A DNA stretch of 64,000 nucleotides from Alistipes ihumii AP11 (GCF_025144665.1 NZ_CP102294.1:2716016-2780015), one strand, 5' to 3'. Positions 40,978-50,861 are shown, numbered from the stretch's first letter. Program-made: numbers and translations. Notes: generated from the sequence alone by a model not told the origin.

Positions 40978-42087
40978 TTATTTTATGGCAGGCTGTTTCG
41001 TGCCGCGCAGTTTCTCGCCTCCGGACAGTCCTTCGGTAACTTCGACGTTGACGCCGTTCGACAGGCCGAGCTTGACTTCCTTGCGCTCGAAGGTTTGGTC
41101 GGTAGCGGTCGAGTCGCTCGTAAGCAGGTTGACGAACGTTTTGTCGCCCTCGAACTCGACGGCGCTCTCGGGCACCGTCAGCACGCCGGCCCGCCGGTCG
41201 GTCACGATCTCCGCGTTCGCGCTGTATCCCGCCCGGACGAACAGATCTGGCGGTATCTGCGTGGAGGCTTTGATCTCGAACATGATCACGCCGTTCTCCT
41301 CGGCTCCTTTCGGGGCGATGTACTCCAATACGGCGTTGAGCGCGACGTCCTGCAGCGCGCCGATCGTCAGTTTGACGGGCATGCCCTCGCGCAGGCGTCC
41401 CACCTCCGTCTCGTCGACCTTGCCCCGGAAGATCATGTCGTTCAGGTCGGCGATCGACGCGATCGTCGTGCCGTCGTTGAACGTGTTGGACTGGATCACC
41501 GAGTTGCCGACCTTGACCGGCACGTCGAGAATCATGCCGGTGATCGTCGAGCGGATCTGCGTGTTGCTCAGCTCGGCGTTGCGGCTGGCTATGCCGTTCT
41601 GGACGATCTCGAGGTTATCCTTGGCGTTCTGCATCTCTTCCTCGGCTTTCGAGAGGGTCGTCTGGCTCGTTTCGAATTCCTCCTTCGAGATCACGCCCGA
41701 GCCGTACAGCTCCTTTACGCGGTCGAAGTCGCGCCGGGTTTGATCCAGACTGATCCTCGCCACGTTGACGCGCGACTCGGCGCTGTTGAGCGTCGCCATT
41801 TCGGGGATCACTTTCACTTTGGCGATCACTTCCCCCTGTCGCACTTGCTCGCCCGCTTCCTTGTAGATTTCGGATATGATACCCGAAATCTGAGGCTTGA
41901 TCAGGACCTCGTCGCGCGGCTCGACCTTCCCGGTCGCCACGGCCCGTTTCTCGATCGTGTCGGTCCGCGGAACGACGATCTGGTAGACCTCTTTGACGGG
42001 ACGGGTCTTGTACCACAGGAATGCGAACGTGCCGCAGAGGATGAGCAGGAAAAGCACGCCCAGCGAAATTTTCAGAACCTTTTTCAT
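40978..42087 (-). CDS. MacA/HlyD-type periplasmic adaptor
   Basis: A 369-residue membrane-fusion protein. An N-terminal anchor (LKISLGVLFLLILCGTFAFLWY) is followed by a lipoyl half-motif GKVEPRDEVLIKPQISGIISEIYKEAGEQV, a coiled-coil hairpin (SRVNVARISLDQTRRDFDRVKEL through EEEMQNAKDNLEIV), the second lipoyl half RSTITGMILDVPVKVGN, and barrel domains. It should link the MacB-like permeases with the TolC protein. Confidence 0.93.
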   Translation of the reverse strand: MKKVLKISLGVLFLLILCGTFAFLWYKTRPVKEVYQIVVPRTDTIEKRAVATGKVEPRDEVLIKPQISGIISEIYKEAGEQVRQGEVIAKVKVIPEMATLNSAESRVNVARISLDQTRRDFDRVKELYGSGVISKEEFETSQTTLSKAEEEMQNAKDNLEIVQNGIASRNAELSNTQIRSTITGMILDVPVKVGNSVIQSNTFNDGTTIASIADLNDMIFRGKVDETEVGRLREGMPVKLTIGALQDVALNAVLEYIAPKGAEENGVIMFEIKASTQIPPDLFVRAGYSANAEIVTDRRAGVLTVPESAVEFEGDKTFVNLLTSDSTATDQTFERKEVKLGLSNGVNVEVTEGLSGGEKLRGTKQPAIK

Positions 42088-42118
42088 TGTTTCGAGTTTT
42101 TCGGTTTATGTTTCGTTT

Positions 42119-43357
42119 CTATTCTTCCCGTATGGCATCGACCGGCTTGATCTGCATGGCCCGGCTGGCCGGCAGGATACCGGCGACGAGGCCGCCGGCG
42201 ACCAGCACCGCGAGCGAGAGCATGCCGGTCGAGAACGGGATTTGGGCCCTCAGCGGGACCGGCATGCCGGGCGAGAGGAGCGTTTCGGCCGCCGACAGCA
42301 GTCCGACGGCCAGTGCCAGCCCGAAAACGCCGGCCACGAACGTCAGTACGAAAGCCTCGCTCATGATCTGCGAGATGATCGTGCGCGGCTTGGCTCCCAA
42401 TGCGCGGCGAACGCCTATCTCCTGCGTCCGCTCGCGGACGGTCACCAGCATGATGTTGCTGATGCCGACGATGCCCGCCAGCAGGGTGCCCAGACCGACG
42501 ATCCATGTAAGGATCTTCAGCCCGCGAAACAGGCTGTTGGCCATCTCGACCTGTTCGCTCATGTTCCAGATCATCACCGCTTTCGTGTCGTCGGGCGACA
42601 GCGTGTGGCGGCTGTTGACGATCTGTTTTATGCTCTCTTCGACGCGGGAAATGGGAACGCCGTCATAGGCCGCCACCGAGACCTGATGCAGGCGCTTGCC
42701 CGTGTTGTACATCCGTTGCACCGTGCCGAGCGGGAGCAGCACGGAGGCATCCGAGTGGAAACTCATGCCCACGTTCGATACGGCCGTCACGCCGACGACC
42801 GTCAAATAGGTGTTGTTCATCCGGATCGTGCGGCCGACCGGATTTTCTCCGCCCGGGAACAGCTCCTGCCAGATTCGCTCGGTAATCACGCAGACCTTGC
42901 GCTGCTGCTCCATGTCGATTTCGTTGAAGAAACGGCCGAACAGCAGCCGTTGCGGCAGAATCTGCTGGAAACTCGGGGTATAGCCGACGATCGAGTAGGT
43001 TCCCTTGCGATCGTTGCGGCTGAAATTGTAGGAACTTCCCCAGAAGACGCCTCCCACGGCTTTGATGCCCGGTATCTGGGTCTCGATGATGCGCATGTCG
43101 TCGTTGTCGAGCTGCCAGTAGCGTCCGGCCGGCAGTCCTTTGTACGGGATCGACGTCTTGCCGCCCCACAGGAAGCAGGAGTTCTCGTTCATGCCGTTCA
43201 GGTTGGCGTAAAGCAGGTTGCGAAGGCCCAGTCCGGACCCCATCATGACGGTCAGCATGAAGATGCCCCAAAAGACTCCGAAGGCGGTCATGATGCTGCG
43301 CTTGCGGTTTCGGTTGATGGTCTGCCAGATTTCTTCCCAGCGGTCTAAGTCGAACAT
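42119..43357 (-). CDS. MacB-type ABC transporter permease
   Basis: A 412-residue FtsX/MacB permease with one N-terminal helix (SIMTAFGVFWGIFMLTVMMGSG), a large periplasmic MacB_PCD domain with AVGGVFWGSSYNFSRNDRKG, and three C-terminal helices (IVGLGTLLAGIVGISNIMLVTVRERTQEIGVRRALGA). ERTQEIGVRRALGA is the cytoplasmic coupling motif. It does not contain an ATPase. It lies 31 bases before the adaptor gene. Confidence 0.93.
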   Translation of the reverse strand: MFDLDRWEEIWQTINRNRKRSIMTAFGVFWGIFMLTVMMGSGLGLRNLLYANLNGMNENSCFLWGGKTSIPYKGLPAGRYWQLDNDDMRIIETQIPGIKAVGGVFWGSSYNFSRNDRKGTYSIVGYTPSFQQILPQRLLFGRFFNEIDMEQQRKVCVITERIWQELFPGGENPVGRTIRMNNTYLTVVGVTAVSNVGMSFHSDASVLLPLGTVQRMYNTGKRLHQVSVAAYDGVPISRVEESIKQIVNSRHTLSPDDTKAVMIWNMSEQVEMANSLFRGLKILTWIVGLGTLLAGIVGISNIMLVTVRERTQEIGVRRALGAKPRTIISQIMSEAFVLTFVAGVFGLALAVGLLSAAETLLSPGMPVPLRAQIPFSTGMLSLAVLVAGGLVAGILPASRAMQIKPVDAIREE

Positions 43358-43406
43358 GGTTTCCGTGGCGTGTGGTTGCGGTTCGGGTTGATTGGTTGCG
43401 GGTCGT

Positions 43407-44666
43407 TTATTTGTTGTGCCTCATCGCGTCGATCGCCTTGATACGTGCGGCCCGGCGAGCCGGAACGTAGCCTGCGATCATGCCTGCGACGATCAGTACG
43501 AGCGTGGCGCTGACGGCGGTCGACAGGTCGAGCGTGGGATTCTTGAACATGGAAAATTGGCTCGGCGAAGCGGCGGCGGCCCGGTCCATGAAAAAGTTGA
43601 CCGCTTCCATGACCCCTACGCCGCCGATCAGTCCGACGTAGCCGAAGGCCGCCGTGATCAGTACCGATTCGAGCAGGACCAGCTTGACGAGCGACGACGG
43701 CCTGGCGCCCATCGCCTTGCGGATGCCGAATTCGGACGTCCGCTCGCGGACCGTCACGAGCATGATATTGCTGACGCCGACGATGCCGGCCGTCAGCGTG
43801 CCGATGCCGATGATCCAAATAAACAGGGCGATGCCGTGAAAAATCGTCATCGTCTGCTGGTAACTCTCCATGCGGTCGTTGATCCAGATCGCGCTCTTGT
43901 CCTCGGGCGAGAAGCTGTGCTCGGCGCCCAGACGGGTCCGGAGCTGCCGTTTGAAAAGGTCGCTCTGCTCTTCCGTATCGATACCCCGGACGGTGAACGA
44001 GATGGAAGCCACGTCCCGTTTGTCGCCCATGTATGTCAGCAGAACCGAGGAGAGCGGCCCGTATATCTGCGAAGTGTAGCTGTAGCTCAGTCCTTTGTAG
44101 GTTCCGACGACCGTATAGCCCATTTTGTCGATCTGTACCATCCGCCCGACGGGACTGCCTCCGTCTTTGAACAGGACGCGGCAGGCCAGATCGTCCAGTA
44201 CGACCACCTTGCGTTTCTCCTTCACGTCGGTCTCGTTGATAAAGCGTCCTTCGACGATCTGGATGCCGTCGATCGGCTGCGTTTGCGGAAGCACTCCGTA
44301 CAGCGTGGCCGACGTGAACTCTCCTCCGTACGAGATATGCGCGTCGTTGTGCCATACCGAGGCGGTGATTTTGTCTATCCGGTCCGAAAATTCCGTTTTC
44401 AGGATTTCCATGTCCCGCTGGTTGATCTGGATGTGCCTCCCGCTTTGGAATCCCTTGTAAGGAACGGAGGTTTGCCCGCTGTAGATGAACATCGAGTTGA
44501 TGGCCCGGCCGGAAAAATTGTCCTGCATCGCGTTGCGGAGTCCGTTGCCCGAGCCGAGCAACACGATCAGCATGAAAATGCCCCATGCGACCGAAAAGCC
44601 CGTGAGGAAAGTGCGCAGCTTGTTGCGGCTGACCGTCGAGAATATCTCCTGAAGCTGCTCTCTCAT
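43407..44666 (-). CDS. MacB-type ABC transporter permease
   Basis: A 419-residue permease paralogous to the next one. It starts MREQLQEIFSTVSRNKLRTFLTGFSVAWGIFM at 44666; the frame extends upstream only as a shadow of the ATPase gene. It has the periplasmic MacB_PCD domain (SVWHNDAHISYGGEFTSATL) and C-terminal helices with ERTSEFGIRKAMGARPSSL. The start overlaps the ATPase stop by four bases. The two permeases probably form a heterodimer. Confidence 0.93.
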   Translation of the reverse strand: MREQLQEIFSTVSRNKLRTFLTGFSVAWGIFMLIVLLGSGNGLRNAMQDNFSGRAINSMFIYSGQTSVPYKGFQSGRHIQINQRDMEILKTEFSDRIDKITASVWHNDAHISYGGEFTSATLYGVLPQTQPIDGIQIVEGRFINETDVKEKRKVVVLDDLACRVLFKDGGSPVGRMVQIDKMGYTVVGTYKGLSYSYTSQIYGPLSSVLLTYMGDKRDVASISFTVRGIDTEEQSDLFKRQLRTRLGAEHSFSPEDKSAIWINDRMESYQQTMTIFHGIALFIWIIGIGTLTAGIVGVSNIMLVTVRERTSEFGIRKAMGARPSSLVKLVLLESVLITAAFGYVGLIGGVGVMEAVNFFMDRAAAASPSQFSMFKNPTLDLSTAVSATLVLIVAGMIAGYVPARRAARIKAIDAMRHNK

Positions 44667-45340
44667 CGCCCGGGAACGGTTACCGAGCCGATCAGCCCGT
44701 CTTTGATGTGAATGATCTTGTCGGTCTGATCGGCCACTTCCTGAGCGTGCGTGACCAGAATCATCGTCATGCCGCTGCGGTTCACCTCTCTGAGCAGGTC
44801 CATCACCTCCTGCGACGTCTTGCTGTCGAGAGCGCCGGTCGGCTCGTCGGCCAGAATGATCTGCGGCCGGGTGATCAGCGAGCGGGCGATCGCCACGCGC
44901 TGCTTCTGTCCTCCCGACATCTCGTTGGGCATGTGGTCGGCCCAATCGCGCAGTCCGAGCCGGTCGAGGAACTCGAGGGCCATCGCGTTGCGCTTGCGGC
45001 GGGGCACTCCCTGGTAATAGAGGGGCAGCGCGACGTTCTCCATCGCGTTTTTGTAGCTGATCAGGTTGAACGACTGGAAAATGAAGCCGATCATCCGGTT
45101 CCGGTATTCGGCCGCCTTCGTTTCGGACAGATTCTTGATCGGCTTCCCGTCGAGGAAGTATTCCCCGCTGTCGTAGTCGTCCAAAATCCCCAGTATGTTG
45201 AGCAGGGTCGATTTGCCGGAACCCGACGCTCCCATGATGGAGACCATCTCGCCTTCCCCGATTTCGAGGTCGATGCCCTTGAGCACATGGAGCGGCGAGC
45301 CGTTGTAATAGGTCTTGTTGATGTTTTCCAGTCTGATCAT
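44663..45340 (-). CDS. MacB/LolD-type ABC transporter ATPase
   Basis: A 225-residue ATPase, using the ATG at 45340 (MIRLENINKTYYNGS); an upstream start at 45355 adds only five residues. Walker A GASGSGKST, the Q loop FQSFNLISYKNAMENVALPL, the signature MSGGQKQRVAIARSL, Walker B IILADEPTGALD and the H loop VTHAQEV are all present. It powers the two permeases in a mechanotransmission exporter whose substrate could be a peptide, lipid or toxic compound. Confidence 0.95.
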   Translation of the reverse strand: MIRLENINKTYYNGSPLHVLKGIDLEIGEGEMVSIMGASGSGKSTLLNILGILDDYDSGEYFLDGKPIKNLSETKAAEYRNRMIGFIFQSFNLISYKNAMENVALPLYYQGVPRRKRNAMALEFLDRLGLRDWADHMPNEMSGGQKQRVAIARSLITRPQIILADEPTGALDSKTSQEVMDLLREVNRSGMTMILVTHAQEVADQTDKIIHIKDGLIGSVTVPGR

Positions 45341-45436
45341 ACTGTCTGCGAGCATTGGTTTGGGCGTAGGGTCCGAAGCGGGTCCGGTCGTTCGTTCCGC
45401 GCCGGGAGGGTTGAGTTTTCAGTCAAAAGAACAATA

Positions 45437-45467
45437 CAAATCTATGAAAAATAATAATATTATGCAA
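45437..45467 (-). promoter_or_regulatory. Promoter candidate of the efflux operon
   Basis: On the minus strand TTG (45467-45465), a 20-base spacer and TAGATTTG (45444-45437). The ATPase start is about 97 bases further on. Confidence 0.55.
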
Positions 45468-45662
45468 TGCAAAGTAGTGTTAAATTTTAAATTTTATCGG
45501 TTTTCGTGTATAACTTGTTTATGATATGTGTGTTACGTTGTATGGAGGAAATTCCGGGGACCGCTTGTACGGATGGCGTGCATGGACGAGGTCGGTTTGT
45601 TTTTTGGGGGTTGAGAACGGAGTTTGTTGTGGCAGGACGTGCTTTTGTCGGATAATATTGCT

Positions 45663-45670
45663 ATCTTTGA
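45663..45670 (+). promoter_or_regulatory. -7 promoter element of the large secreted protein gene
   Basis: TATCTTTG matches TAnnTTTG and lies 46 bases before the ATG at 45717. No TTTG sits at the ideal -33 distance. Confidence 0.5.
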
Positions 45671-45716
45671 TACGAACTAACTAACTTTATCAAACTCAAT
45701 CCAAACTTTTTACCTG

Positions 45717-48575
45717 ATGAAAAACACTTACTTCAAGCTTTCGGCCGTCCTGCTTCTGGCGGCCTTGCTGCTCGGAGGGGCGAGGCTCGGGGCTCAGTCG
45801 CTGATTCTTACGAGCGACGAGCAATTGAACGATCTGATGGATCCCGACAAGAAGCTCGATCTTTCGCTGGGTTATACGCCCTACCATGCCAGTCTGCGCG
45901 ACATCTGCGAGCAAGGCCAGAAACAAGGCTCCAAGCAGATGGTTTTCGCGTTCGACGAATTTTTCCGCCAATACCGCCAGCATGCGGGTACGGAGCGGCG
46001 GCTTACGCCCGATATGGACGAGTACGTCGAAAAAATCAAGTTTGTCAGCGACTTCGCCAAGAAGTACGACATCGGCCTTTGCCTGAGCCTGCTCAGTCCG
46101 CTCGAGCTGGGGACCGCCTACAAGAACCAGACGGGGCACAGCGGTCGCTGGCTCGCTTACAAGGTGGGCCTGCGCGACGGCAGTACCGGCAAGTTCAGCG
46201 TGCCGATCTGGGAGCAGCTCTACTGGACCAACAACAAGGGCAAGACGCCTGTCAAGCTCAAAGGGGTCAAAGCTTATGCCTTCAAGGAAAAGCCCGTCGG
46301 CAACAGTCCTTTCCGGGCCGTGAATCCCGATGAGATCGTCGAGCTGAAGGAGGTAAAATACGAGGCGATGGACACTTACGACTCGGATAATTTCGTTCCC
46401 GGCGTAGGCAATACCGGCAATCTGATGCGTCTGCTGCGCGTTTACGGCGAAGGCGGCGGGCTGGAAGGCTACGACCGAGTGATGGTGCTGCTCGAGTACG
46501 AGACGCAGGAGATGGACTATTTCAACGAGGACGCGCTGCCGTTCCTCAAGGCGCTGATGAAGAAGTACCATGACAACGACATCAATCTGACGGCGCTCTA
46601 TTCCGACGAGATGCACATTCAGCAGGACTGGTTCTACTTCAGCCACCACGAGAACGGCCAGTTCGCCGAACGTTATCTGACCGAGAGCATGGCCGACAAG
46701 TACCGCAAGAAATTCGGCCAGCCTTTCGACGACAAGTATATGCTCTATTTCGCTTACGGCGCTCCGAACTATCAGCCTACGGTAGAGGCCGTGGTCAACG
46801 TGCAATACGTGATGGGGGATACTCCCGAGGACATCCACCGTACTTTCCTGCTGCGCGACCGCTATTACCGGATGCTCAACGACGAGGTGGTCGATCTGTT
46901 CAAGGCGGCCAAGGACTATGCCGAGGAGCTGTTCGGACGCGAGCTGGAAACCAGCGCGCACGCATCGTGGGCCCAGAGTCCGACGATCGACTATTGGAAC
47001 TACGAGAAGCGCAACGGCAGCGCGAACCAGTACGAGTATACCTCTAATTTCATATGGGGCAATACCGTGCATCAGGCTGCGGCCGCCTGCTACGACTATT
47101 TCAAGTGGAGCGAGTATCTGGAGCCGACGGGCAATGACTTTGCCGAAGGAGGATGGGCCGACCGTGACTACTACGGCGCTGCGATGGCCGCATCGATCGC
47201 GGTGGTGAACGAATATCCGGTGGCCTATGCGGCCGCTTGGGGCATGCCCGCCGAAGTGTACGACTGGAAGATGTCGGTCAACGACGCGTTCGGAACCAAG
47301 GCCGGCAAGCCGATGGACATGCTGACCGGGCATGTGACGCGCGACGTGGACGTGCTGATTCTCTATCCGATGAATCTGGTGGCCGCCGAGGAGCGCTTCG
47401 GAAGCTGGATGGCCCAGTACGGATATGCCAACTATCTGACGGCCGACAAGCTGCTTGCTATGGGCGAGGTGACCGCCGACGGCAAAGTCAAAGTCGGCGA
47501 CAAGACTTACGGCACGCTCGTGGCGATGTTCGAGGTTCTGCCCGAGAAGGGACTGCTCGATATGATGGGACGGCTGGCCAAGGCGGGCGGCAAGGTCGTT
47601 TGGTTCAGCGCTCCTCCCTTGATCGATAAGGCCGGCGGCAATTGCGCGGCGGCATGGTCCGAACTGTTCGGCGCGAAATACGAGCATGACGTCTATATGG
47701 GCGAAATGGCGCCGGGCCGCGTCGTGTCGTTCTGCAACGATTTCGCCGCGATTCCCCAGCAGACGGTGCTGACCGACTTTCTGGTCGACCGCATCTATCC
47801 GGTCGAGGCCGACGGAGCGCAGGTCGTGGCCAAGTGCGGCAATCAGGTGCTCGGTACGCTGAAAAAACTGCCCGGCGGCGGAGCGCTCTGCTATATAGGC
47901 ATGCGTCCGCGCGACGACCAGTCGCAAAGCCTCGGCTATGAGACGCGCACGCTGTTCGAGGTGCTCAACGCCGTGGGAGCCTATCCGGCGACAGGCAAGT
48001 TCGCCGGCGTCAACGACAATCCTTCCTATGTGTCGCGCACGACCGATTATTTCGCTACGTCGTTCCCCAACGGCGCGACGGCTGTCGTGAAACATTACCG
48101 CACGCATCCCGAGAGCTGGCCGGGCGGGTTCTCGCGCAATCGCGAGGAGGACGTCAAGGCGCTCGAGGCCAATCCGCTGCCCTGCGACAGAATGGAGTTG
48201 CGCGGGCTGAAAGTCAACGGCCATGAAGTGACTTACGACGGCAAGATTTCGATGGCGTTCCGCACGGGCGCCGACGGAAAGCTCGTGTCGTTCTTCGGCC
48301 GCGAGTGCGACGGCGTGACGATCGACGGCGTCAGATATTCGTTCAGCGAGCAGCCGGTGTCGCGGATCGTTTTCGCTCCGTCTTTGGCCGACGAGAAGGT
48401 GACCGAGGTGCTCGTCGAGGGACAGGGCCGCGTGACGCTGCCTTTGGCCGGAGGCAAGAAGAAACCTGTCGTGAAGCTCGGGAAAAAGACGATCAAGACG
48501 GAAGTAGCCGACGGACAGCTCGTGCTCGACGTCGATCCGTCGATTTCGGGCCACTGGCTGACCGTGCATAGGTAA
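45717..48575 (+). CDS. Large secreted protein, glycoside-hydrolase-like
   Basis: A 952-residue protein with a signal peptide (LLLAALLLGGARLGAQS). Residues 30-500 look like a TIM-barrel glycosidase: KKLDLSLGYTPYHASLRDI, FVSDFAKKYDIGLCLSLLSPLE, NLTALYSDEMHIQQDWFYF with acidic candidates, and HAAYDYFKWSEY-like helices. The middle part (about 530-700, DVDVLILYPMNLVAAEERFGSWMAQYG) recalls the trimerisation or GATase-like domain of GH42-type enzymes. The C-terminal 200 residues are beta-rich. I cannot place it in a numbered family. No SusC/SusD genes are adjacent, so it is not in a classical polysaccharide-utilisation locus. Confidence 0.7.
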   Translation: MKNTYFKLSAVLLLAALLLGGARLGAQSLILTSDEQLNDLMDPDKKLDLSLGYTPYHASLRDICEQGQKQGSKQMVFAFDEFFRQYRQHAGTERRLTPDMDEYVEKIKFVSDFAKKYDIGLCLSLLSPLELGTAYKNQTGHSGRWLAYKVGLRDGSTGKFSVPIWEQLYWTNNKGKTPVKLKGVKAYAFKEKPVGNSPFRAVNPDEIVELKEVKYEAMDTYDSDNFVPGVGNTGNLMRLLRVYGEGGGLEGYDRVMVLLEYETQEMDYFNEDALPFLKALMKKYHDNDINLTALYSDEMHIQQDWFYFSHHENGQFAERYLTESMADKYRKKFGQPFDDKYMLYFAYGAPNYQPTVEAVVNVQYVMGDTPEDIHRTFLLRDRYYRMLNDEVVDLFKAAKDYAEELFGRELETSAHASWAQSPTIDYWNYEKRNGSANQYEYTSNFIWGNTVHQAAAACYDYFKWSEYLEPTGNDFAEGGWADRDYYGAAMAASIAVVNEYPVAYAAAWGMPAEVYDWKMSVNDAFGTKAGKPMDMLTGHVTRDVDVLILYPMNLVAAEERFGSWMAQYGYANYLTADKLLAMGEVTADGKVKVGDKTYGTLVAMFEVLPEKGLLDMMGRLAKAGGKVVWFSAPPLIDKAGGNCAAAWSELFGAKYEHDVYMGEMAPGRVVSFCNDFAAIPQQTVLTDFLVDRIYPVEADGAQVVAKCGNQVLGTLKKLPGGGALCYIGMRPRDDQSQSLGYETRTLFEVLNAVGAYPATGKFAGVNDNPSYVSRTTDYFATSFPNGATAVVKHYRTHPESWPGGFSRNREEDVKALEANPLPCDRMELRGLKVNGHEVTYDGKISMAFRTGADGKLVSFFGRECDGVTIDGVRYSFSEQPVSRIVFAPSLADEKVTEVLVEGQGRVTLPLAGGKKKPVVKLGKKTIKTEVADGQLVLDVDPSISGHWLTVHR

Positions 48576-49156
48576 TTGCCGGGCGGGCTTTCCTGCGTCG
48601 GACCGCATATGCGGGTCTGAGTGACAGAAAGCTCCCGTCGATCGAGTCGAACATGATAGAGCCCCGTGAGTTTTTGCTCCGGGGCTCTTGCTGTGACGGA
48701 TCGGCCGGAGACCGTGCTCGCGTCGTGCGTTGGCCGGAGGCCGCTTTTCCGTCCGGGCGATAGCGGCCTTCGGTCCGATACGGTAGTCTTGTCCGTCGCA
48801 GATGTGCCGCATGACCTGCTTTTCATTCGTGCGGGGGGAGGTTCTGCCGTTCGGGGGAAAACATCCCGGATTACACAGGATCGGGTCCATAATCGCAGGA
48901 AAAGCGCATGGCGGAAGGCGTGTTCGAGTTTCGAGCGCGGGGATGTCGTCGCGTTCCGCATCCGGAGACTTGCGGCGTGTCTCTGTCAAGCGGCGATTCG
49001 ATGCGTTTCTTCGATAGCGGGAGGAAATTTTCCGAGGGAACGATGTGCGAAGATAAAGAACGACCTTATGACACATGGGTTGCAACGAGCCGTCCTGAGC
49101 AGATTCGTATGTTAGGCTGTCCTGACGTATGCCCGTCGGAATGCCGGGCGGCCGGG
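48576..49156. other. Convergent spacer after the large secreted protein
   Basis: About 580 bases with no supported gene. It contains a perfect 12-bp palindrome CCGCATATGCGG at 48603-48614 and a terminator-like hairpin at 48658-48688. The rest shows no recognisable RNA gene. Confidence 0.45.
48658..48688 (+). terminator. Terminator-like hairpin
   Basis: AGAGCCCCG (48658-48666) pairs with CGGGGCTCT (48680-48688) around a 13-base T-rich loop. The following T-tract is short. It lies 83 bases after the stop codon. Confidence 0.6.
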
Positions 49157-49867
49157 TCAACGGGTCCCCGTTTGTTCGAGCGAGAGGGTCAGCCCGTCGC
49201 GCATCTTGAGCGTCGCATGCTTTCCCTTGCCTCGGAAGTCGGCTATGTCGTTGCCATATCCGTATCCGCTGCCGGTCGGGTATTGCGGCAGATCGAACAC
49301 CGTGCCGTCGAGCGTGACTTCGGCGCGCCCGACCGAGAACTTGACCTCGACGCGGAACCGGCGGCGGCTCTTGCCGTCGGTCCCCTCGAATAGGGCGGTA
49401 ATCGGGGCTTCGTCCTGTTCGTAGAGGGTTTTCCCGCGCTGTTCGATAATCCAGCGTCCGTTCGCGAGGCGCACGTTTTTCGTGTCGTCGTCCTCGACGT
49501 TCCAAGCCGATCCTCCGCCCGGAAGCATTCGGCGGTCGAGTATCTCTGTCTCCTGTCCGTCGGGCAGAAAAAGCTCGGCACGCGACGAGTCTTCGGCGAA
49601 AACGATGTACGCGGCCGTCGTAGCGTCCGGTTCGGCAGCCGGGGTCATTCGGATACCGGCCTCGAACGGGCGGATACACTCTTCGCGTACCTGCGACCAG
49701 ACGTAGCCGGCCGACCCGATGCACCCGTGGGCGTCCCGGTCGGCGCCTATGGCGGCCGTTGCGGCGGCGCTGTCCTGTCGGCCGGTCCCGTTTTTCTCCT
49801 GACGGGCGAGGCATCCCGCAAGCGAGGCGGCCAGCGGAAAGCAGACGATCCAGAATCGATATTTCAT
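49157..49867 (-). CDS. Lipoprotein with a Cys-pair motif, function unknown
   Basis: A 236-residue lipoprotein; the start at 49867 gives lipobox SLAGC (Cys19). The N-terminal mature part has DAHGCIGSAGYVWSQVREEC followed by IRPFEAGI, a short two-Cys motif seen in other Bacteroidetes lipoproteins and probably forming a disulphide. The rest has FAEDSSRAELFLPDG and a beta-rich end (VEVKFSVGRAEVTLDGTVFDL). No enzyme motif. It lies 28 bases after the YccF gene, in one transcription unit. Confidence 0.72.
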   Translation of the reverse strand: MKYRFWIVCFPLAASLAGCLARQEKNGTGRQDSAAATAAIGADRDAHGCIGSAGYVWSQVREECIRPFEAGIRMTPAAEPDATTAAYIVFAEDSSRAELFLPDGQETEILDRRMLPGGGSAWNVEDDDTKNVRLANGRWIIEQRGKTLYEQDEAPITALFEGTDGKSRRRFRVEVKFSVGRAEVTLDGTVFDLPQYPTGSGYGYGNDIADFRGKGKHATLKMRDGLTLSLEQTGTR

Positions 49868-49895
49868 AGCGTATGCGGGTTTTCGAGTCTTTTCG

Positions 49896-50279
49896 CTACA
49901 GTGTAGCAGTCGGGACAATGCTGCGCCCGAACGGGGAGAGGGCCATGCTCATCAGCTTGAAATGCTGCCTGCCGAACGGTATGCCGATAATCGTGATGCA
50001 TAGCAGCGCGCCGAACAGCAGATGAGTCAGCACAATCCAGATTCCGCCCAAAAAGAACCAGATCACGTTCATCAGCGTATACAAACAACCCGTTCCCTGA
50101 TCTGTCCGTACCGAAGTTTGGCCGAACGGCAGCAGGGCCAGCAATCCTAACTTGAGCGCCTGAATTCCGAACGGAATGCCGACGATCGTCAGGCAGAGCG
50201 CCAGTCCCGAAACGAAATATTCCACTGCGACGGCCAAGCCGCCCAGCAGCAGCCATACGATATTGCCCAGAAGGTTCAT
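49896..50279 (-). CDS. YccF-domain inner membrane protein
   Basis: A 127-residue protein with two copies of the YccF unit: WLLLGGLAVAVEYFVSGLALCLTIVGIPFGIQALKL and FFLGGIWIVLTHLLFGALLCITIIGIPFGRQHFKL. About four membrane helices are expected. GIPFG is the family hallmark. Function is unknown in all organisms known to me. Together with the following lipoprotein gene it forms a short operon. Confidence 0.92.
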   Translation of the reverse strand: MNLLGNIVWLLLGGLAVAVEYFVSGLALCLTIVGIPFGIQALKLGLLALLPFGQTSVRTDQGTGCLYTLMNVIWFFLGGIWIVLTHLLFGALLCITIIGIPFGRQHFKLMSMALSPFGRSIVPTATL

Positions 50280-50861
50280 ATGCTTTGTGTGTCCGCGTTT
50301 AGGACGGAATGTTCAAATATACGTTTTTTTTCGTAATCCGGTGCTTTGCCTCGGACACGGTTCCGGAGGTCGCCCGGTGTTCTGGCCCGAAATCGGGGAC
50401 GGAGCGGATTCTGACGGCCGTGCGGAGGCCGTTCCGGCGAATTCTGCGCGCAGGGACCTTCCGGGTCGCTCGGAGCCGTTTTGTCCGTTTCGTCGGGTCT
50501 TGCGCTCGGCACTCGTGCCGAGAGGGCCGTTGCAACCTGTTTTTCTGCTTTCCTCGTCCGGCTTGCAGCGGCTGCCGGAGGAAGCGGGGCCGGTCGCTTT
50601 CCCTCGGATGCCTCGTTTCCGTCCGGTCTCCGAGCCCGAGGCCGCCGGGATGTCCTCGTGCGCGGTCCGGTCCGCATGTGTGCCGATCGGTTTGCAGCCG
50701 AAGGTCCGGGCTTTTGCCGGGGAGGGATTCGGATACTGTCGCGCGAAGATTCTTTTGTTTCGATAATTTTGATTTATTTTGCACTGATTTAGCCGTTTTT
50801 TGGGACCCGGCGCGTGGTATACAATTTGCGATACCTTAGGAATCGAATTAAAAGAAGCGTT
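50280..50861. other. Spacer upstream of grpE
   Basis: About 580 bases between divergent genes, with no supported gene. Plus-strand promoter-like boxes near the right end include TTTG 50799-50802, an 18-base spacer and ACAATTTG 50821-50828, two mismatches from TAnnTTTG. A TAATTTTG at 50764-50771 lacks a -33 element. I see no CIRCE-type repeat. Confidence 0.4.

Larger units (their letters stand above)
45341..45716. other. Divergent spacer with two promoter candidates
   Basis: No gene. The left part has a minus-strand promoter for the efflux operon at 45437-45467; the right part has TATCTTTG at 45663-45670 for the large secreted protein. The middle is AT-rich. Confidence 0.5.

Noticed and set aside
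45696..49814. A 1372-codon open frame on the minus strand
   Set aside because: It lies antisense to the large secreted protein, has Arg/His-rich arbitrary composition and no domain. High GC makes long antisense frames common here.
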